Notes under the pieces: model-generated | What the model was told of the DNA's origin: nothing | What the model saw: the letters and a program-made list of their open reading frames with translations, nothing else | Databases searched by the model: none | Shown: piece after piece, positions 12,601-24,450 of the stretch | Numbering within the stretch: position 1 is the stretch's first letter | How the letters are laid out: each line of letters starts with the position of its first letter | From: Ancistrus triradiatus | Taxonomy: Eukaryota > Chordata > Actinopteri > Siluriformes > Loricariidae | Direction of reading: 5' to 3' | Assembly (NCBI GenBank): GCA_025084515.1 | Contig: JAJAGP010000202.1 | Coordinates: 62,001 to 126,000 of the forward strand | DNA length: 64,000 nucleotides | Position numbers and translations under genes: made by a program

Positions 12601-15600
12601 CATAATGCATTTTACTCCCAAAAATAACTGTATACTCTTTATACTATGTTTATTAATCAGACACTACAGGTTTTCACATGTCCCTGGGTCAGAGAATTCC
12701 ATTTCTGTGATGATTAAGAGAGATATATTTAAGAGAAATATGAAAAATTTTTAGTTTAAGTACATTTAGTAGCTTGCAATTTTATACTTCTACTTGAGTC
12801 AAATATATAAGCAACACTTCAACTTTTACTTGAGTATTTTTTAACAGATTAGTAGTACTTCTACTTAAGTAAAGAACTTTTCTACCTCTGCTAGAAATGC
12901 ACCAAATGCAATGCTCTTGGCTGATTCTGATTTCTATTTTTATGATCAGCCAATTCCAACCTTCCACATTGAAGATATGTCTGTATCCGATATAGATCCC
13001 CATGTTCCCTCATTAGTATTGCTCTATATTGCTCTCTAGGGAGTTTGCTTGTTTATTTATTTAGTTTATTTAACGTCGCTCTTCACATCGCTGTTTAGAG
13101 ACAGACAAGGTTTCATCTATGTATATACAGTGGGGCAAAAAAGTATTTAGTCAGCCACTGATTGTGCAAGTTCTCTTACTTAGAATGATGAGAGGTCTGT
13201 AATAGGTGCACTTCAACTATGAGAGACAAAATGAGAAAAAAAAAACAGGAAATCACATTGCAGGATTTTTAAAGAATTTAATTGTAAATTATGGTGGAAA
13301 ATAAGTATTTGGTCAATAACAAAAGTTCAACTCAATACTTTGTAACATAACCTTTGTTGGCAATGACAGAGGTCAAACGTTTCCTGTAAGTCTTCACCAG
13401 ATTTGCACACACTGTAGCTGGTATTTTGGCCCATTCCTCCATGCAGATCTCCTCTAGAGCAGTGATGTTTTGGGGCTGTCGCTGGGCAACACGGACTTTC
13501 AACTCCCTCCACAAATTTTCTATGGGGTTGAGGTCTGGAAACTGGCTAGGCCACTCCTGCACCTTGAAATGCTTTTTACGGAGCCACTCCTTTGTTGCCT
13601 GAGCGGTGTGTTTGGGATCATTGTCATGCTGGAAGACCCAGCCACATTCCATCTTCAATGCTCTCACTGATGGAAGTCCTCCTGGCACTGCAGGATCTGA
13701 GTCCCTCTCGGCATAGTGTGTTACTGATGGTAGCTTTATTCCTTTGGTCCCAGCTCTCTGCAGGTCATTCATCAGGTCCCTCCGTGTAATTCTGGGATTT
13801 TTGCTCACCGGTCTCATGATCATTTTGACCCCACGGGATGAGCTCTTGCGTGGGGCCCCAGAGCGAGGGAGATTCTGGTGACCTTTGACAGCTCTTTGGT
13901 CTTGGCCATGGTTGAGTTTGGAGTCTGACTGTTAAGGCTGTGGACAGGTGTCTTTTATACAGATAACGACGTCAAACAGGTGCCATTAATACAGGTAACG
14001 AGTGGAGGACAGAAGAGCTTCTTGAAGAAGAAGTTGCATGTCTGTGAGAGGCAGAAATCTTGCTTGTTTGTGGGTGACTTATTTTCCACCATGATTTACA
14101 TGTGTGATTTACATGCGTGATGTGATTTACATATACACAGGTCAGGGGCCAATTTAGTGTAATCAATTAACCTAATGCATGACTGGACTGTGGGAGGAAC
14201 ACGGAGTATCCAGAGTAAACCCATGCAGACATGCAGACGCCACACAGGGATCAAACCCAGGACCTACTAGCTGTGAAACGACAGTGCTACCCACCGAGTC
14301 GCACCTATATAAAGAGAGACTATATAATTGACTAAGTAGTAACAACTGAAATCTAACACTTCATCAACATGACCATGCGCGGTCTAGTACAAAAAATGGC
14401 GATTGACTGAGCCGTGTTTAAAGTGCTGTACAGACATGAAAGTAATTCTGAAAAACTTAGTAAAAGTACTGTGCTGTTCATGTGTGGCTGCGTTTGTGTC
14501 GCTGCCATTGCTGTGCGCTGCATTGGTTATAGGAGACTGATCGGCCAAGACCCTCTGATCAAAAAAGTAAAATATAAATGGAAAAATGCTTCAGTTACTT
14601 TTGTTTCTAGTTACTTTTGTTCCTACAAATTTTAATAATTGTGGCACATGGGTTTTGTTAAAAAAAAAAATCTTAATGAGGGATTTGTTTGTTTGTTTAA
14701 ATGTATTATTTGCTCAAGCCTAGTATATAAACTACCACCACCACCACCAATAAACCTCACAGTACATATTAAAATGATTAAATCTAATAGACATCCAGAA
14801 CAATGGAACTTTTATGTATCCTTGTGGTGGCTTTTTTTATATCATTCTGAATTAGTTACTTAGGTTTGTTAGAAGGAGGTGCTGATGCAATGCGCTCATG
14901 AAAGTGATGTTATGAGCAGTGGTTGATTACCTGGTGAACGTCGATTACCAAAGTGTGCAAAGAGTTTTACAGAATGTTTCTTTCTGGTCCTTTTTTTCTA
15001 AACTACCATTTAATTTCAGCAAGCAACAAACATCAAGAGTAATGATCCAAACTTGCACTCAAACTCTGAAATAAAAACTAAATACTCAAAACACGCAAAT
15101 ACTCGTAACAGTAACAATAATGTGACCAAGGGGCAACTTGATTCCCAGGTTTATACATCTGGAGAATGTCTGGCAGAAATGCATGTTTGCCCTAGTTTTA
15201 ATGACTGAAGTGCAAAAAAAACCCGCTGACATTGTTCCAAAATCAGATACATAATCAACACACATGCTAACCCTAACTCCAAGTTATTACACATATCTGC
15301 TGGTAGCAGTTCTACAAAAGTACAAGAGCTTTACCCATAATCATAGATTATGCTTTGTCGTAAAAGCCAGCACCACAAAAATGTGCACTTATTCCCCCCT
15401 AACTTCTCAAATTTTGAGTGTGTTTGGAGGTATTGGGGAGGTAGTGAAACTACAGAGTGAGAAACACAACATTAACTTAGCACCTCTTAGATGCTTTGAC
15501 AATAAGACAGTATCAAACAATTCACTGGATGCTTAAGACACATTGTTCACTACCTGTTACCCCAATTTGAGTAAAACAACACATTCCTAATTTACATACT

Positions 15601-18216
15601 GCAATTACAGGCACACTATAACATATACATTCAAAAAGAATCTCTGCCATCTGCAAATTAACAGCTACGATGTGTAAAGGGTTCACTTTCTCCTGCAGAG
15701 ACACAAGGAAACAAGAGAGGGCTGAGGGAGAAAAAAATGATCAGATTTCCACTGCAGGAAATTTAATCCAGTGGAAAACCACACTTTGCCTTCTACAAAT
15801 CCGCAGGAATTCTGGGATACATACTCCACTAGAACAAAACACTATGAAACTGCAGTCCATAAAGGGGAAAAAGGCAGCAGGAAGAAGCAATAACAGTTTT
15901 TGAGAAGCTAAATGGAACTTGTTTATCAAAAAACAAGGAATTACAGTTCAGGTAAAATATAAAATAACAGAACAATTACCTGTGCTGTTTTCCTTAAACA
16001 TCACTTATAATAAACACATTTGTTTCAGATAACCACCGTAACGGTCAATGGCTTTGTCACACTCAAAAACAAGAACACGTTTCCTGTTTTATTGCCTAAT
16101 CAGTCTCTTGACACAGTCTTCCTTCCAATTGCCAAAAAATTAACCCATACATTTCTGGCTGATTTTTAAGGCTTTTATGACATCCCAATCACTGCAGGTA
16201 GAAGTTGCCGGCACAAGCTCTCCTTACATACATTTGCCCACATATAGAGTTTCTAAATACAAAAACAGAGAATAAACCTAAAACTTGTGCATAACTGAGT
16301 ATACTAGCTTAAAGCAGTTAACTGAAAAAAAGTAAAAGCATGCTGAACTGCATGATGTTGCCTCTCTCACATACTAGAAAAAAGAATCTGTGGTGATTAA
16401 GCTTAATTTACATTTACAGTTACAGCATTTAGCAGACGCCCTTATCCAGAGCGACTTCTTACAATCCGAGCAATTGTGGGTTAAGGGCCTTGCTCAAGGA
16501 CCCAACAGTGGCAACTTGGCAGAGGTGGGATTTGAACCCTGGACCTTCTGGTCCATAGTCCAGTACCTTAACCGCTAGGCTACCACAGTCCACAGCTTAA
16601 TCTCACACTGAAATTTAAATTGTAGGCACACCTCCTTTGTGCAACCTTCCATCATCAACATTACAACATCGAGTCTTCTCCAGGAATTATAGATGAGATT
16701 TCTGTACACAGCGCAAGTGAAACTCCTCAAATCAGAATCTGCATATGTGGAAGCAAAATATGCTTTCATCATCTAATATGCATTTTTTAACAACTTTTGC
16801 CTAAAGCGAAACTGGAAGCCATGGATGACTACATAAGACAGGCAATAATTGTGCACAGACTACAAAACATTTTTCATACCTTTCTATACCCAATACTATT
16901 GGAGCTTTATTAAAATAATGTTTTAATGAACCAAATAAGGTATCAAAAAACCAATCAAATTTCCAACATAATTAATAAATCTCAATCTTATTAAAAAAAT
17001 CATTCTGCACACTTTAAACACAAAAATCTGACGGTACAGGAGATATTCAGATATACCAATACGGAATCTCCTTAAGTTGAAACTTCATCTTACCTGTGTG
17101 GGGTTTTCTGAGGTGGCTCGGCCTACTCTCCAGTTTGCCTATTCCAGCAAATTTTCCTGGCTGCTGGATAAACCCAGCACTCCGTTGTGTTCTCTCTCTG
17201 GGCTCTGCGTTGGAGCTGCTGTCCTCACTTAGCTCTGGGTTCTGTTCTTTAGCACTGTTCACATTCTGATCCTGGATGGACTCCTCTACTGTCTGCAGTG
17301 TTGCTGGTTCTGTTTGGACTGTGGTGCTCTCGCACTGCGTGTTGGCTGTTTGGCTCGTATCTGGCAGTAGTAGTTTCTCGGGAATCTGCTGATCTGGGCT
17401 GACGCATGTCTGTGTGGTAGAGACGACATGGCTGAAGTTCTCAGGTGGGACCTCAGCTGGACTGGGAGCTGGCAGAGCATCCACTTCAGAGACAGTGTCC
17501 TCAGTGACATGAACAAAATCCGAGGGTGTTATGGCTGTTGTTCGGTCTTCAGAAATGATTGGGGATTGTAGAGAGCTCTCAATCAGTTCCCCGGGCAGCG
17601 AACCTGGAGTTTCAGCCTTGTGAGCATTATTCTGGCCTTTACCATGTTCAGTCAGGTTGGAAGAGTGCTTGGAAAATCGATGGTGGGCTGAAAAAGACTT
17701 TGGCAGTAGTTGCTTCTTGGATTTGGTGGATCTCTTGCTGCTCACATCATCCAGGAAACCGGAATCATCACCCTCATTCGTCCCTGAACTGATGCAGTTT
17801 ATAAAAACATTGCGATTATTGGTGGCTTTCTCAAATTCCTCCGTCTGAGAGCGACTGATCCTCTTCTTGTGTCCTCCAAAACCAAATGAATGTCGTGTCT
17901 TGGAATTGCAGGTGTCATTGATTCCAGGCTCAGACCCCTGGCTCCGGCTGTCTGATCTGAGCGGGTTGGCATCGGTGCGCGACTCACCGCTCCTCCTGCT
18001 ATGGAAACTGATAGAGGGTGTTCGGAAGAGGCTGCGCCGCTTGCCTGTGCTGCTGGAGCTCGAGTTGGTGCTCGAGGGAGAGGACGTGTGCATGCCATTG
18101 CCTACACCTCCAGAGGAAGGAGAAGATGGCAGTGAGTCCTGCCTCTTCCTCACACTCCGTCTGAAGATGGGCAACCTGGAGACCAGGGTAGAGTGGCGCT
18201 GCCCTGATTCGCCCAT
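9495..18216 (-). CDS. ccser1: ccser1, 5' coding part (two exons; gene continues beyond the left edge)
   Basis: Coiled-coil serine-rich protein 1 (formerly FAM190A). Exons visible are 18216-17094 and 9679-9495; together they encode about 436 residues and end in phase 0. The N-terminus (STLVSRLPIFRRS) and the later block RTNSSSSKLGSL match CCSER1 rather than CCSER2. The protein's biochemical role is poorly known; work on the human gene points to a part in cell division. I recognise no further exon between 1 and 9494, which fits the very large introns of this gene. The C-terminal coiled-coil region must lie outside the window. Confidence 0.88.
10006..11136. mobile_element. palindromic (foldback) Tc1-like element with a LINE inserted in one arm
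   Basis: Ends CACTGCCCGGCCAAAAAAAA and its inverse, flanked by TA. Left arm 10006-10116 plus 10501-10690 is matched by the inverted right arm 10840-11136. The loop (10691-10840) keeps transposase C-terminal text like NPIENLWDVLEKTLRSGPN. Both arms carry a HMDWPPQ segment in opposite orientations, so the inside was duplicated and inverted. No intact transposase. Confidence 0.8.
10117..10487 (-). mobile_element. 3' fragment of a LINE (I-clade-like), minus strand
   Basis: The minus strand reads open through TCQRPITIKHLLAECPRYQK and on to LTLTKLRAHL-stop. This resembles the C-x-x-P-[LI]-T-[IV]-x-H-[IL]-L-x-E-C-P motif at the C-terminus of I-clade LINE polyproteins. The 3' end has a tail of CCAACCAACC. 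The flanking 13-bp direct repeat TGGTGATTATGTT (10104-10116 and 10488-10500) is a target duplication. Confidence 0.75.
11140..12145. other. AT-rich intron, nothing recognised
   Basis: No exon, transposon end or RNA gene seen. Confidence 0.35.
12150..12895. repeat. dispersed repeat with ACTTAAGTA motif, copy 2
   Basis: Shares the block CTCCCAAAAATAACTGTATA and following about 110 bp with 8663-8775, and ends ACTTCTACTTAAGTAAAGAA. It contains about 250 bp of unrelated CpG-bearing sequence (12350-12590) that may be a nested piece. Confidence 0.5.
13128..14102 (-). mobile_element. Tc1-like transposon, minus strand, 5'-truncated (family copy B)
   Basis: The 3' end begins CAGTGGGGCAAAAAAGTATTT at 13128, next to TATA. 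Sequence decays into unrelated DNA after ATGATTTACA near 14102, so the 5' inverted repeat is lost. It includes the transposase remnant 13332-13823. Confidence 0.85.
13332..13823 (-). pseudogene. Tc1 transposase remnant (163 codons open)
   Basis: It starts IMRPVSKNPRITRRDLMNDL (second HTH region), then jumps by deletion at VPGG|LPSVRALK to the catalytic core, with QHDNDPKHT and NPIENLWRELK (the second D and E of the DD34E triad). It ends NKGYVTKY, the natural C-terminus. The first catalytic D (WSDETKI region) is missing, so it cannot be active. Confidence 0.85.
14135..14308 (-). repeat. tRNA-derived SINE (DANA/V-SINE-like)
   Basis: The minus strand reads GACTCGGTGGGTAGCACTGT (tRNA A-box region), GGGTTTGATCCC (B-box-like), then a body ending near TAAATTGGCCCC. 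This is typical of fish tRNA-SINEs. It abuts the truncated Tc1 copy. Confidence 0.7.
14310..16405. other. AT-rich intron, nothing recognised
   Basis: No exon was seen. Around 14430-14500 there is a weak match to the ACTT(A)AGTA-type repeat; a (CCA)4 run lies at about 14731. Confidence 0.35.
16407..16590 (-). repeat. tRNA-derived SINE, fish family ending in AAATGTAAATG
   Basis: The minus strand reads GACTGTGGTAGCCTAGCGGT (A box), GGGTTCAAATCCCACC (B box), GGGTCCTTGAGCAAGG, then CGCTCTGGATAAGGGCGTCT. Sister copies are at 22528, 26176, 39267, 40630 and 50927. It is a repeat, not a functional tRNA. Confidence 0.85.
17094..18216 (-). CDS. ccser1: ccser1 first coding exon (serine-rich N-terminus)
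   Basis: The ATG at 18216 starts MGESGQRHSTLVSRLPIFRR; an in-frame TTG codon just upstream is not a start. The exon runs from acceptor TTTTTTAG|ATTG (first exon base 18242) to donor ACAG|GTAAGA after 17094, phase 1 out. It contains Ser-rich SSPSSTNSSSSSTGKRRS and RTPSISFHSRRS, the block NVFINCISSGTNEGDDSGF, LLPKSFSAHHRFSKH, and a Thr/Ser/Pro/Gln-rich tail. The 26 bases from 18242 to 18217 are 5' UTR, so a noncoding exon must lie upstream. A 128-residue antisense reading here is a shadow. Confidence 0.9.
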
Positions 18217-18298
18217 CAAGGAGAAGCACCAAAGCAGTCAATCTAAAAAATAAATAAATAAATACATTTTAAAAAAGGAAAATATACTCAGTGTATAT

Positions 18299-19580
18299 TA
18301 GGGCTGCAACAACGAATCGATAAAATCGATAATAATCGATTATTAAAAGTGTCGACAACGAATTTCATTACCGATTCGTTGTGTCGCATGATTTATGTGT
18401 CCCCCGCCTTATCATATCCGCTTACGTTACTTACGGCACTTTGTCAACGCTGGAAAAAAACCACGAGCGAATGAACAGAGCGAGGCGGAGCCGCATTCAA
18501 AGTAAGTTAGCATTAAGGTTATGTCCACACGTACTTGGGTATTTTCTAAAACGGGGGTTTTCAAATTCGTTTAAACAAAAAACTTCGTCCACATGAAAAC
18601 GCAAAAACGCACACAGTCGCTGTCAAGAGCAGTGCCAAACCAGCAGTCCTATGTGCCGGCGAGGCAGCTCACTCAGCGACAACAGCGATGTCCTATGCAT
18701 ACGAACATTTTCTCGCCGTTGTTCTTCAACAACCACTTCGTTTTAAAAGCTGTCCCACCAACGAGAGGTCCGACCGGGTCTCGTCCAAAACCGGCGACGC
18801 TGGGGGCGGGAACTGCTTTGTGGGTGTGATGGATATAGTAGTGACCTCCGTAGCGCATTCTGACGCCTCTGTTCTTCCGTGTAATGAAAAAGTAATAATT
18901 GTAAATGTATTTGTAGATTTGTAACAAGTTCGGTCAGCAGTGTTACAGCTGGCACTAATTTTGGCTACGTCCGCTATTGCACAAAATCGCCTCATGTAAA
19001 CAAAGCGAGATAACGCGCCATGACGATACAAGCAAGAAACTCCTTTTCCCCAGTCCAACGACAACGCTGAAAACGGTGTTTCTGAAAATCTTCACCTTGG
19101 AAGGAGTTTTGCAAAAAAAAGTCCATTTTCAGTGACCTAAAACGCCGTTTTCGTGTGGACGAAAGGTCAAAACGCATAGAAAAAGCTACGTTTTTAAAAA
19201 CACCCATGTTCGTGTGGACAGGGCCATAGTCTCTAAAAAAGAGAACCAGCTTTAGCCAGGAGCATGTTGACATAATAACATTTTTGGATTGCAATGCAAA
19301 GTTCCTAAAGAAAGGGAGTGAATGAGTTTGTATGTAGTGTTTGCATCAGAGATGCACTTATTTTTTTTTATTATTTAATTTCTTATTTTAATTTATTAAT
19401 AAATTTAATTTATTATTATTCATTTATTAGAAGCACTTATTTGCTCTGTTATTTAATGTTATATTTCGGAATAAAGACATGGAAAGTTTTTGTTTTTTTT
19501 TTAAACCCGATTCATCGATTAATCAAAAAAAGAATCGACTGATTAATCGATTATTAAAATAATGGTTAGTTGCAGCCCTA
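18299..19580. mobile_element. hAT-type nonautonomous element, 1282 bp
   Basis: Ends TAGGGCTGCAAC and GTTGCAGCCCTA are perfect inverted repeats with AATCGATTATTAAAA-type subterminal repeats. The 8-bp target duplication GTGTATAT is at 18291-18298 and 19581-19588. There is no transposase. Its left end is 57 bp upstream of the ccser1 first-coding-exon acceptor. It hosts another element (next entry). Confidence 0.88.
18515..19226. mobile_element. second DNA element nested in the hAT-type element
   Basis: Ends GTCCACACGTACTTGGGTA and the inverse of CTGTCCACACGAACATGGGT, with repeated AAAACG stretches. It is more CpG-bearing than its surroundings and contains no transposase. I recall similar GGCCCTGTCCACACG ends as hAT-like in fish; the target duplication is not clear. 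Confidence 0.65.
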
Positions 19581-19979
19581 GTGTATATAATGCCACATGA
19601 AAGAACAATTTCCATAAAAAACATTGAAAATGCAATACTAGTATGAGAAATTAGAATATGGTTGCAGGAAGGTCTGGACCCTATCACAGAATTCACAGCA
19701 GGTCACCAGGAACGGCTGATTCCAGCAGCTGGGTCTTACCACATTGAGTTTCAGGACTTAAAGGTGTTTCTGAAATGAGCTTGACCACAAAATGGATCGA
19801 GGTGACAAGTCTGACCGACCGGCTGTAGTTACTCACAGTACAAACATATGTATTGATATTAAACTTACTAAAAAGTTATACTGTTTTTTCCAACAGCTAT
19901 AGAATTTGGTATTTATTGTTGTGGATCTAAAAAATATCACTACAACCCTTCTGTGGCAGTAATGACTTTACAGGCTGTA

Positions 19980-20180
19980 CAGTGCTGGTCAAAGGTTTGG
20001 ACACACCTACTGAAAACAATATACTTCTCTTTTGCACAGCCATTTTCACTTAAAGGCCAATAAAATAATATAAAGTTGTTTCTTAGTCAACTTTGTCCAT
20101 GGAAAATATATATCCACACATTTTTTTAAATTGGAAAAAAATTGTTTTTTATTCAGCCAACAACGTAATTATATGGTAAC
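19980..20180 (+). mobile_element. Tc1-like terminal fragment (CAGTGCTGGTCAAAGGTTTG)
   Basis: Preceded by TA. Only one end and some subterminal sequence are recognisable, without transposase. The right limit is uncertain. Confidence 0.5.
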
Positions 20181-20369
20181 AAACAAAATAATTGCAAAGT
20201 GAATGAAGGTGTCACTAAGAAGTGTGAGAGTGATTGCAACATTATTTCATGTGTCAAAAATACTATACATTACCCCAAAAACCCTCTTTCTTTGTCTTAA
20301 CACCTCAGATAATAATGTACATGGAACAGGTAGCACGTAGCAAGTAGGCCTGTCACAATCATGAAACTT

Positions 20370-22107
20370 TAGCTGATCATTAGGCCACTAGGCTCAGTTA
20401 TTCGTAAACATGGCATTAATTTAAACTGCTATGCAGATGATACACCGCTGTACATATCAGCCAAAACTAATGACAGCCTTACAATCAACAAAATCGAGGA
20501 CTGTGTAAAGGAAATAAAAGATTGGATGTTATTTAATTTTCTCTTACTTAACTCCGATAAACTGAGGTGCTTATTAGTGGGCCCAAGGCTTGGAGAGACA
20601 GGTTTTGTCTACATCACTAATCCTAAATCTAGATGGCTGTCCAGTATTGCCCAGTCGTGTAAAAAACTTAGGGGTCATTTGATTCAGATCTCTCCTTTGA
20701 TGCGCACATTAAGCAACACACTCATGGCTTTCTTCAATTACGTAATCCGCTAACTTAGAAATAATCCTCTCTTTAATGATGCAGAGAAACTTGTTCATGC
20801 GTTTATAACCTCAATTTTGGATTCCGTAACACCTTACTTACTGATGCTCTGTAAATCTATAAATAAACTTCAGTTAGTTTTCAGAATGCAGCTGCCGTAG
20901 TGCTAATCGAACTAGAACATTTGACATAGCACTCCTGTTCTATCAGCACTGCACTGGTTACCAGTCAAATTCGCATTGATTACAAAATACTTCTTATAAC
21001 TTATAGCTCTACATGCCTGGCCCCACATTATCTGAGGGAACTCTTAGATCTTTAACATCCACGCTCTCTTCGTTCGCAGGTGCAGGACCTTCTTTTAGTT
21101 CCTAGAATTAAAAAGTCAACAGCAGGGGGAAAGGCTTCTCATCATGGCCGCCCACTATGGAATAAATTCCCACTTTCGTTCGAGATTCAGACACCCTCAA
21201 GTTTTAAGTCTAGGCTAAATACATCCTATTTACGCAGGCTTTTTGATAGTTTAGACCAGGTTGCATGGCCTTGGGTCTGCTGGGGCCGGAGTCGGGAGTC
21301 ATGTCTGGCCTGCCTGCCTTGTCCCGCTTTCCGGGAGTGGTCGATGGGCGGTCTGGCTAACTAGGCTTCGTCCTCGTTGGGGGATTCCCCTTTGACTCAT
21401 GCATCCTTGCCTTAGAATAGGCAGAGCTGGGGGTTCATAGTCAGAGAGTCTTTGGTGATCAGAGACGTTGGGGTTGCCCAATGTCTCATGTGAACCCTCT
21501 TGGCTGTGTTTTCCTACCAGTTCTCCTCTTTCTACGCTTTCTAGCTATGGCCTGCTATAGCTAATTCTGCCCGGGGTCTCATTGCTAACACTGGCATCTG
21601 ATTGACATGGCATCATTGAATTGGTTTAATAACACTGTGCTCTTAATCAATAACTATCAACATTTTCTGTTTTCGCTCCGAGCCTGTGTTCCGGCAGTGT
21701 CCGGCCCCCACACATATGTTCATCTGATGGAGCTCCACTGTGCATATTCACATTTTATTCGACCTGACTCCCTGCCTTTAGGTTTCGCTCCATTAGATTT
21801 ATCATCATACCTGGTCCACTTAGATGCCGATGTGCATACTTCACATTCTATTCTTGAACTTGATCTCCCATGACTTTATTCACTCTTAGATTTATCATCT
21901 ACGCCGCCCAAGGAGGTTGGGTCCCTTTTTGAGTCTTGGTCCTCCCAAGGTTTCTTCCTAGAACTAGGGAGTTTTTCCTTGCCACTGTCGCCCTAGGCTT
22001 GCTCAATTTGGGATTGGACGTAGTTATTAGGAGATAATCTAAACTTGTAAAGTTGCTTTGAGACAATGCTCCATTGTAAAAAGCGCTATATAAATAAATC
22101 TGACTTA
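20370..22107 (+). mobile_element. L2-like LINE, 5'-truncated, with RT remnant and 3' UTR
   Basis: The plus strand reads HGINLNCYADDTPLYISAK, containing the reverse-transcriptase catalytic YADD, at about 20410-20470. Decayed text follows, such as RPLWNKFPLSFEIQTPSSFK (about 21150-21205). The 3' part has GGGAGTTTTTCCTTGCCACT and ends AAAAGCGCTATATAAATAAA, as in fish L2 elements. There are multiple frame breaks. Confidence 0.8.
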
Positions 22108-22527
22108 CATGTTTTAAATTTTGATATGATACCAATATCAGAACTCAGTGTAACTGAGTCCATTCTCCGCTTTACACTTGTTGGCATAATATGAAACTAT
22201 TACAGTCTGATCCCAGCCAACATTTTATTTGAACATATCTGATACAGTGAATGCATATTGGACTAATAATAGTATGAAAGCCTATATTTACATATTTTTA
22301 GATCCTCTAGCATGTTTCATGCTGTGAACACACGTGATATTGACTGACAGGACACAGCACAGTCCTGTGAACCTTTTTCACTTTGCATAAACTCATAACT
22401 TTTGTTCAGTAACAGCTCATTATCATCGGCTGAAATATAGAGCTGTAATATTATTATTGTTTTGAAAATAGGCTAAACAGAGTGACATAAGTACAGGCAT
22501 GCGTCGTTTGATCAAAATGGACGCAGA

Positions 22528-22714
22528 CATTTACAGCATTTAGCAGACGCCCTTACCCAGAGCGACTTACAATTGATACAGTCTTACAATCCAAGCAATG
22601 TGGGTTAAGGGTCTTGCTCAAGGACCCAACAGTGGCAGCTTGGCAGAGGTGGGATTTGAACCCTGGACCTTCTGGTCCATAGTCCTGTACCTTATCCACT
22701 AGGCTACCACAGTC
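22528..22714 (-). repeat. tRNA-derived SINE, AAATGTAAATG family
   Basis: Same A box, B box and 3' body as the copy at 16407-16590; ends intact. Confidence 0.85.
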
Positions 22715-23337
22715 TATAGACTTTACCATAGTGGCATATAATATTAATGAAAACACAATATGAAAACATTTAGTACAATACCGCTGTGCAATACCATAAG
22801 TCTTATCTTTGTGTCTTTTGTAAAACTTTAAAAAACTTACCAAAAACGAATATAAAGCAGCTCGATACCAGCCCTTTTACATGCCTTTCAAGACTCTGAT
22901 TCTCAATCCTGTCAACAGGTGTCGCAAATGCTAGCTCGTACTAGTTTTCTGTTGTATGACTTCGATGTCTGTGAGACAGATTTTTATTTCCTGTTACAAT
23001 TCTTAAGACCTCAGCCATTAAAGAAAAAGGACTTTGATCAGACGGACATTTAAAAGTGCATACCTGTACAAAGAACTCACACACCCTTTACATGAAACTA
23101 CAGGATACACCCTAGATTGACAACTGTCTTTGGAATACAGGTTTTACTCTATTCCTAGCTTATGAGTCAATGCCAAGATGTGGGAGCTGATTTCAGATTT
23201 CAGATATAAAATCACATTTGCCACAGTAGAGAAATTCAGAATGAATGAACGAATAAGATTTGTTTGGGGTTTTTTTTTGCTTAACCCTTGGTGTTTTGAT
23301 AACAACCATCAGGCTGACTGTGCATTTCCATAGCCTG

Positions 23338-23482
23338 TGCTGGCGTAGCGGTCAAGGCACTGGACTATGAACCATGGTTCATTCCCATCTCTGCTAAACA
23401 GCCACTGTTGGGTCCTTGAACCAAGCTCTACAATTCCTTGTATTTTAAAACCTTATAATGGCTAAATGCAAATGCATTTAGG
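23338..23482 (+). repeat. degenerate tRNA-derived SINE
   Basis: Reads GGCGTAGCGGTCAAGGCACT, GGTTCATTCCC, then CACTGTTGGGTCCTTGA and a worn tail ending TAAATGCAAATGC. Confidence 0.6.
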
Positions 23483-23869
23483 TTGTGTTTATGTGACAGG
23501 CACCTGGCAGCCCGCAGGCTCCAACGCACAGAGGTCAGAATAACGAGGTCGGTTTAAGACAAGGCGAGCAGCCATTAACCATTCACACAATAATGACCAC
23601 TTATATAAAAAGGACTGAGAATGAATTAAAATCACAAATATGCTGAAAGGCGAAGCACCTCGTCAATTAGGGATGTCACCTATGAGAAATTGTTGATGAC
23701 TCGCCCGGAAAATTTAATTGTATAACGATAGCGTGTAAAAAACATAATAGAATTAAAAATACAATTATACACATTTTTAAAAAAACGAAAAAAATATACC
23801 AACACATAAATCCATGACGCGAATATCCCAGTCTATTATTTCGTTCTGAGATCTATAAATGAATGGCTC

Positions 23870-24450
23870 AACTGTCATAACAATCCCACACTACGTTAGC
23901 TTCGCTAGCCACGCTGGTCACGTCCTAAGCCGCATACGTACTACAGTAAGAATAGTACGCGAAATCTGAACGATGTCCTCGCTCATTAACGTAGCCTTTA
24001 GTACTGCAGTACGCGCTTCGGGACGCAACCCTCCATAACCATGCTAATCAGCCGTGTCCTTAGGACGAAGAATAGAAATGCTACCTGCAGAACTGCCCTG
24101 CCGAGACCAGTCCGTATCCTGTTTCCTTCTGTTGAAGCCAAATAATTATGGCGCAGCCTCGGTCATGTCAAATTCCCACACTGAGCCCCATGGTTTGTTG
24201 GTAGTGCACCTCAAAATGACGTGGAACCGCTTTCTCCACTTCCGCCTTGCTGCCGTGGTGACGCGGGCACCTAGTCGTCACTGACAGCCATCGTACAGGT
24301 AGGTTGGTGCGCATCCCGAATACTTCCCTTCTTCCTGGAAGTCTGCTATTAAATTATGGCCTTTGTAGCCTACGTAGTGCACTTTAAGCCAATGACGCGA
24401 CAGTTTTGGATTCAGCCATGCTATGGTGGCTCGTTGAATGAAGGATGCTT
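23870..24450 (-). promoter_or_regulatory. CpG-richer block: candidate ccser1 promoter and noncoding exon 1
   Basis: CpG density here is clearly higher than in the flanking kilobases, and the block contains no recognised repeat. On the minus strand, CTGCAG|GTAGCA gives a good splice donor after 24085, suitable for an untranslated first exon spliced to 18242. On the plus strand, TACAG|GTAGGT at about 24298 is also donor-like, so a bidirectional promoter cannot be excluded. This is inferred from composition and splice-site appearance. Confidence 0.38.

Noticed and set aside
17867..18253. 128-codon open stretch on the plus strand over the ccser1 exon
   Set aside because: Antisense shadow of the serine-rich ccser1 exon; low-complexity codons read openly on both strands.
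23870..24290. 76-codon plus-strand open stretch in the CpG block (24054-24284)
   Set aside because: No recognisable domain; GC-rich composition explains its openness.
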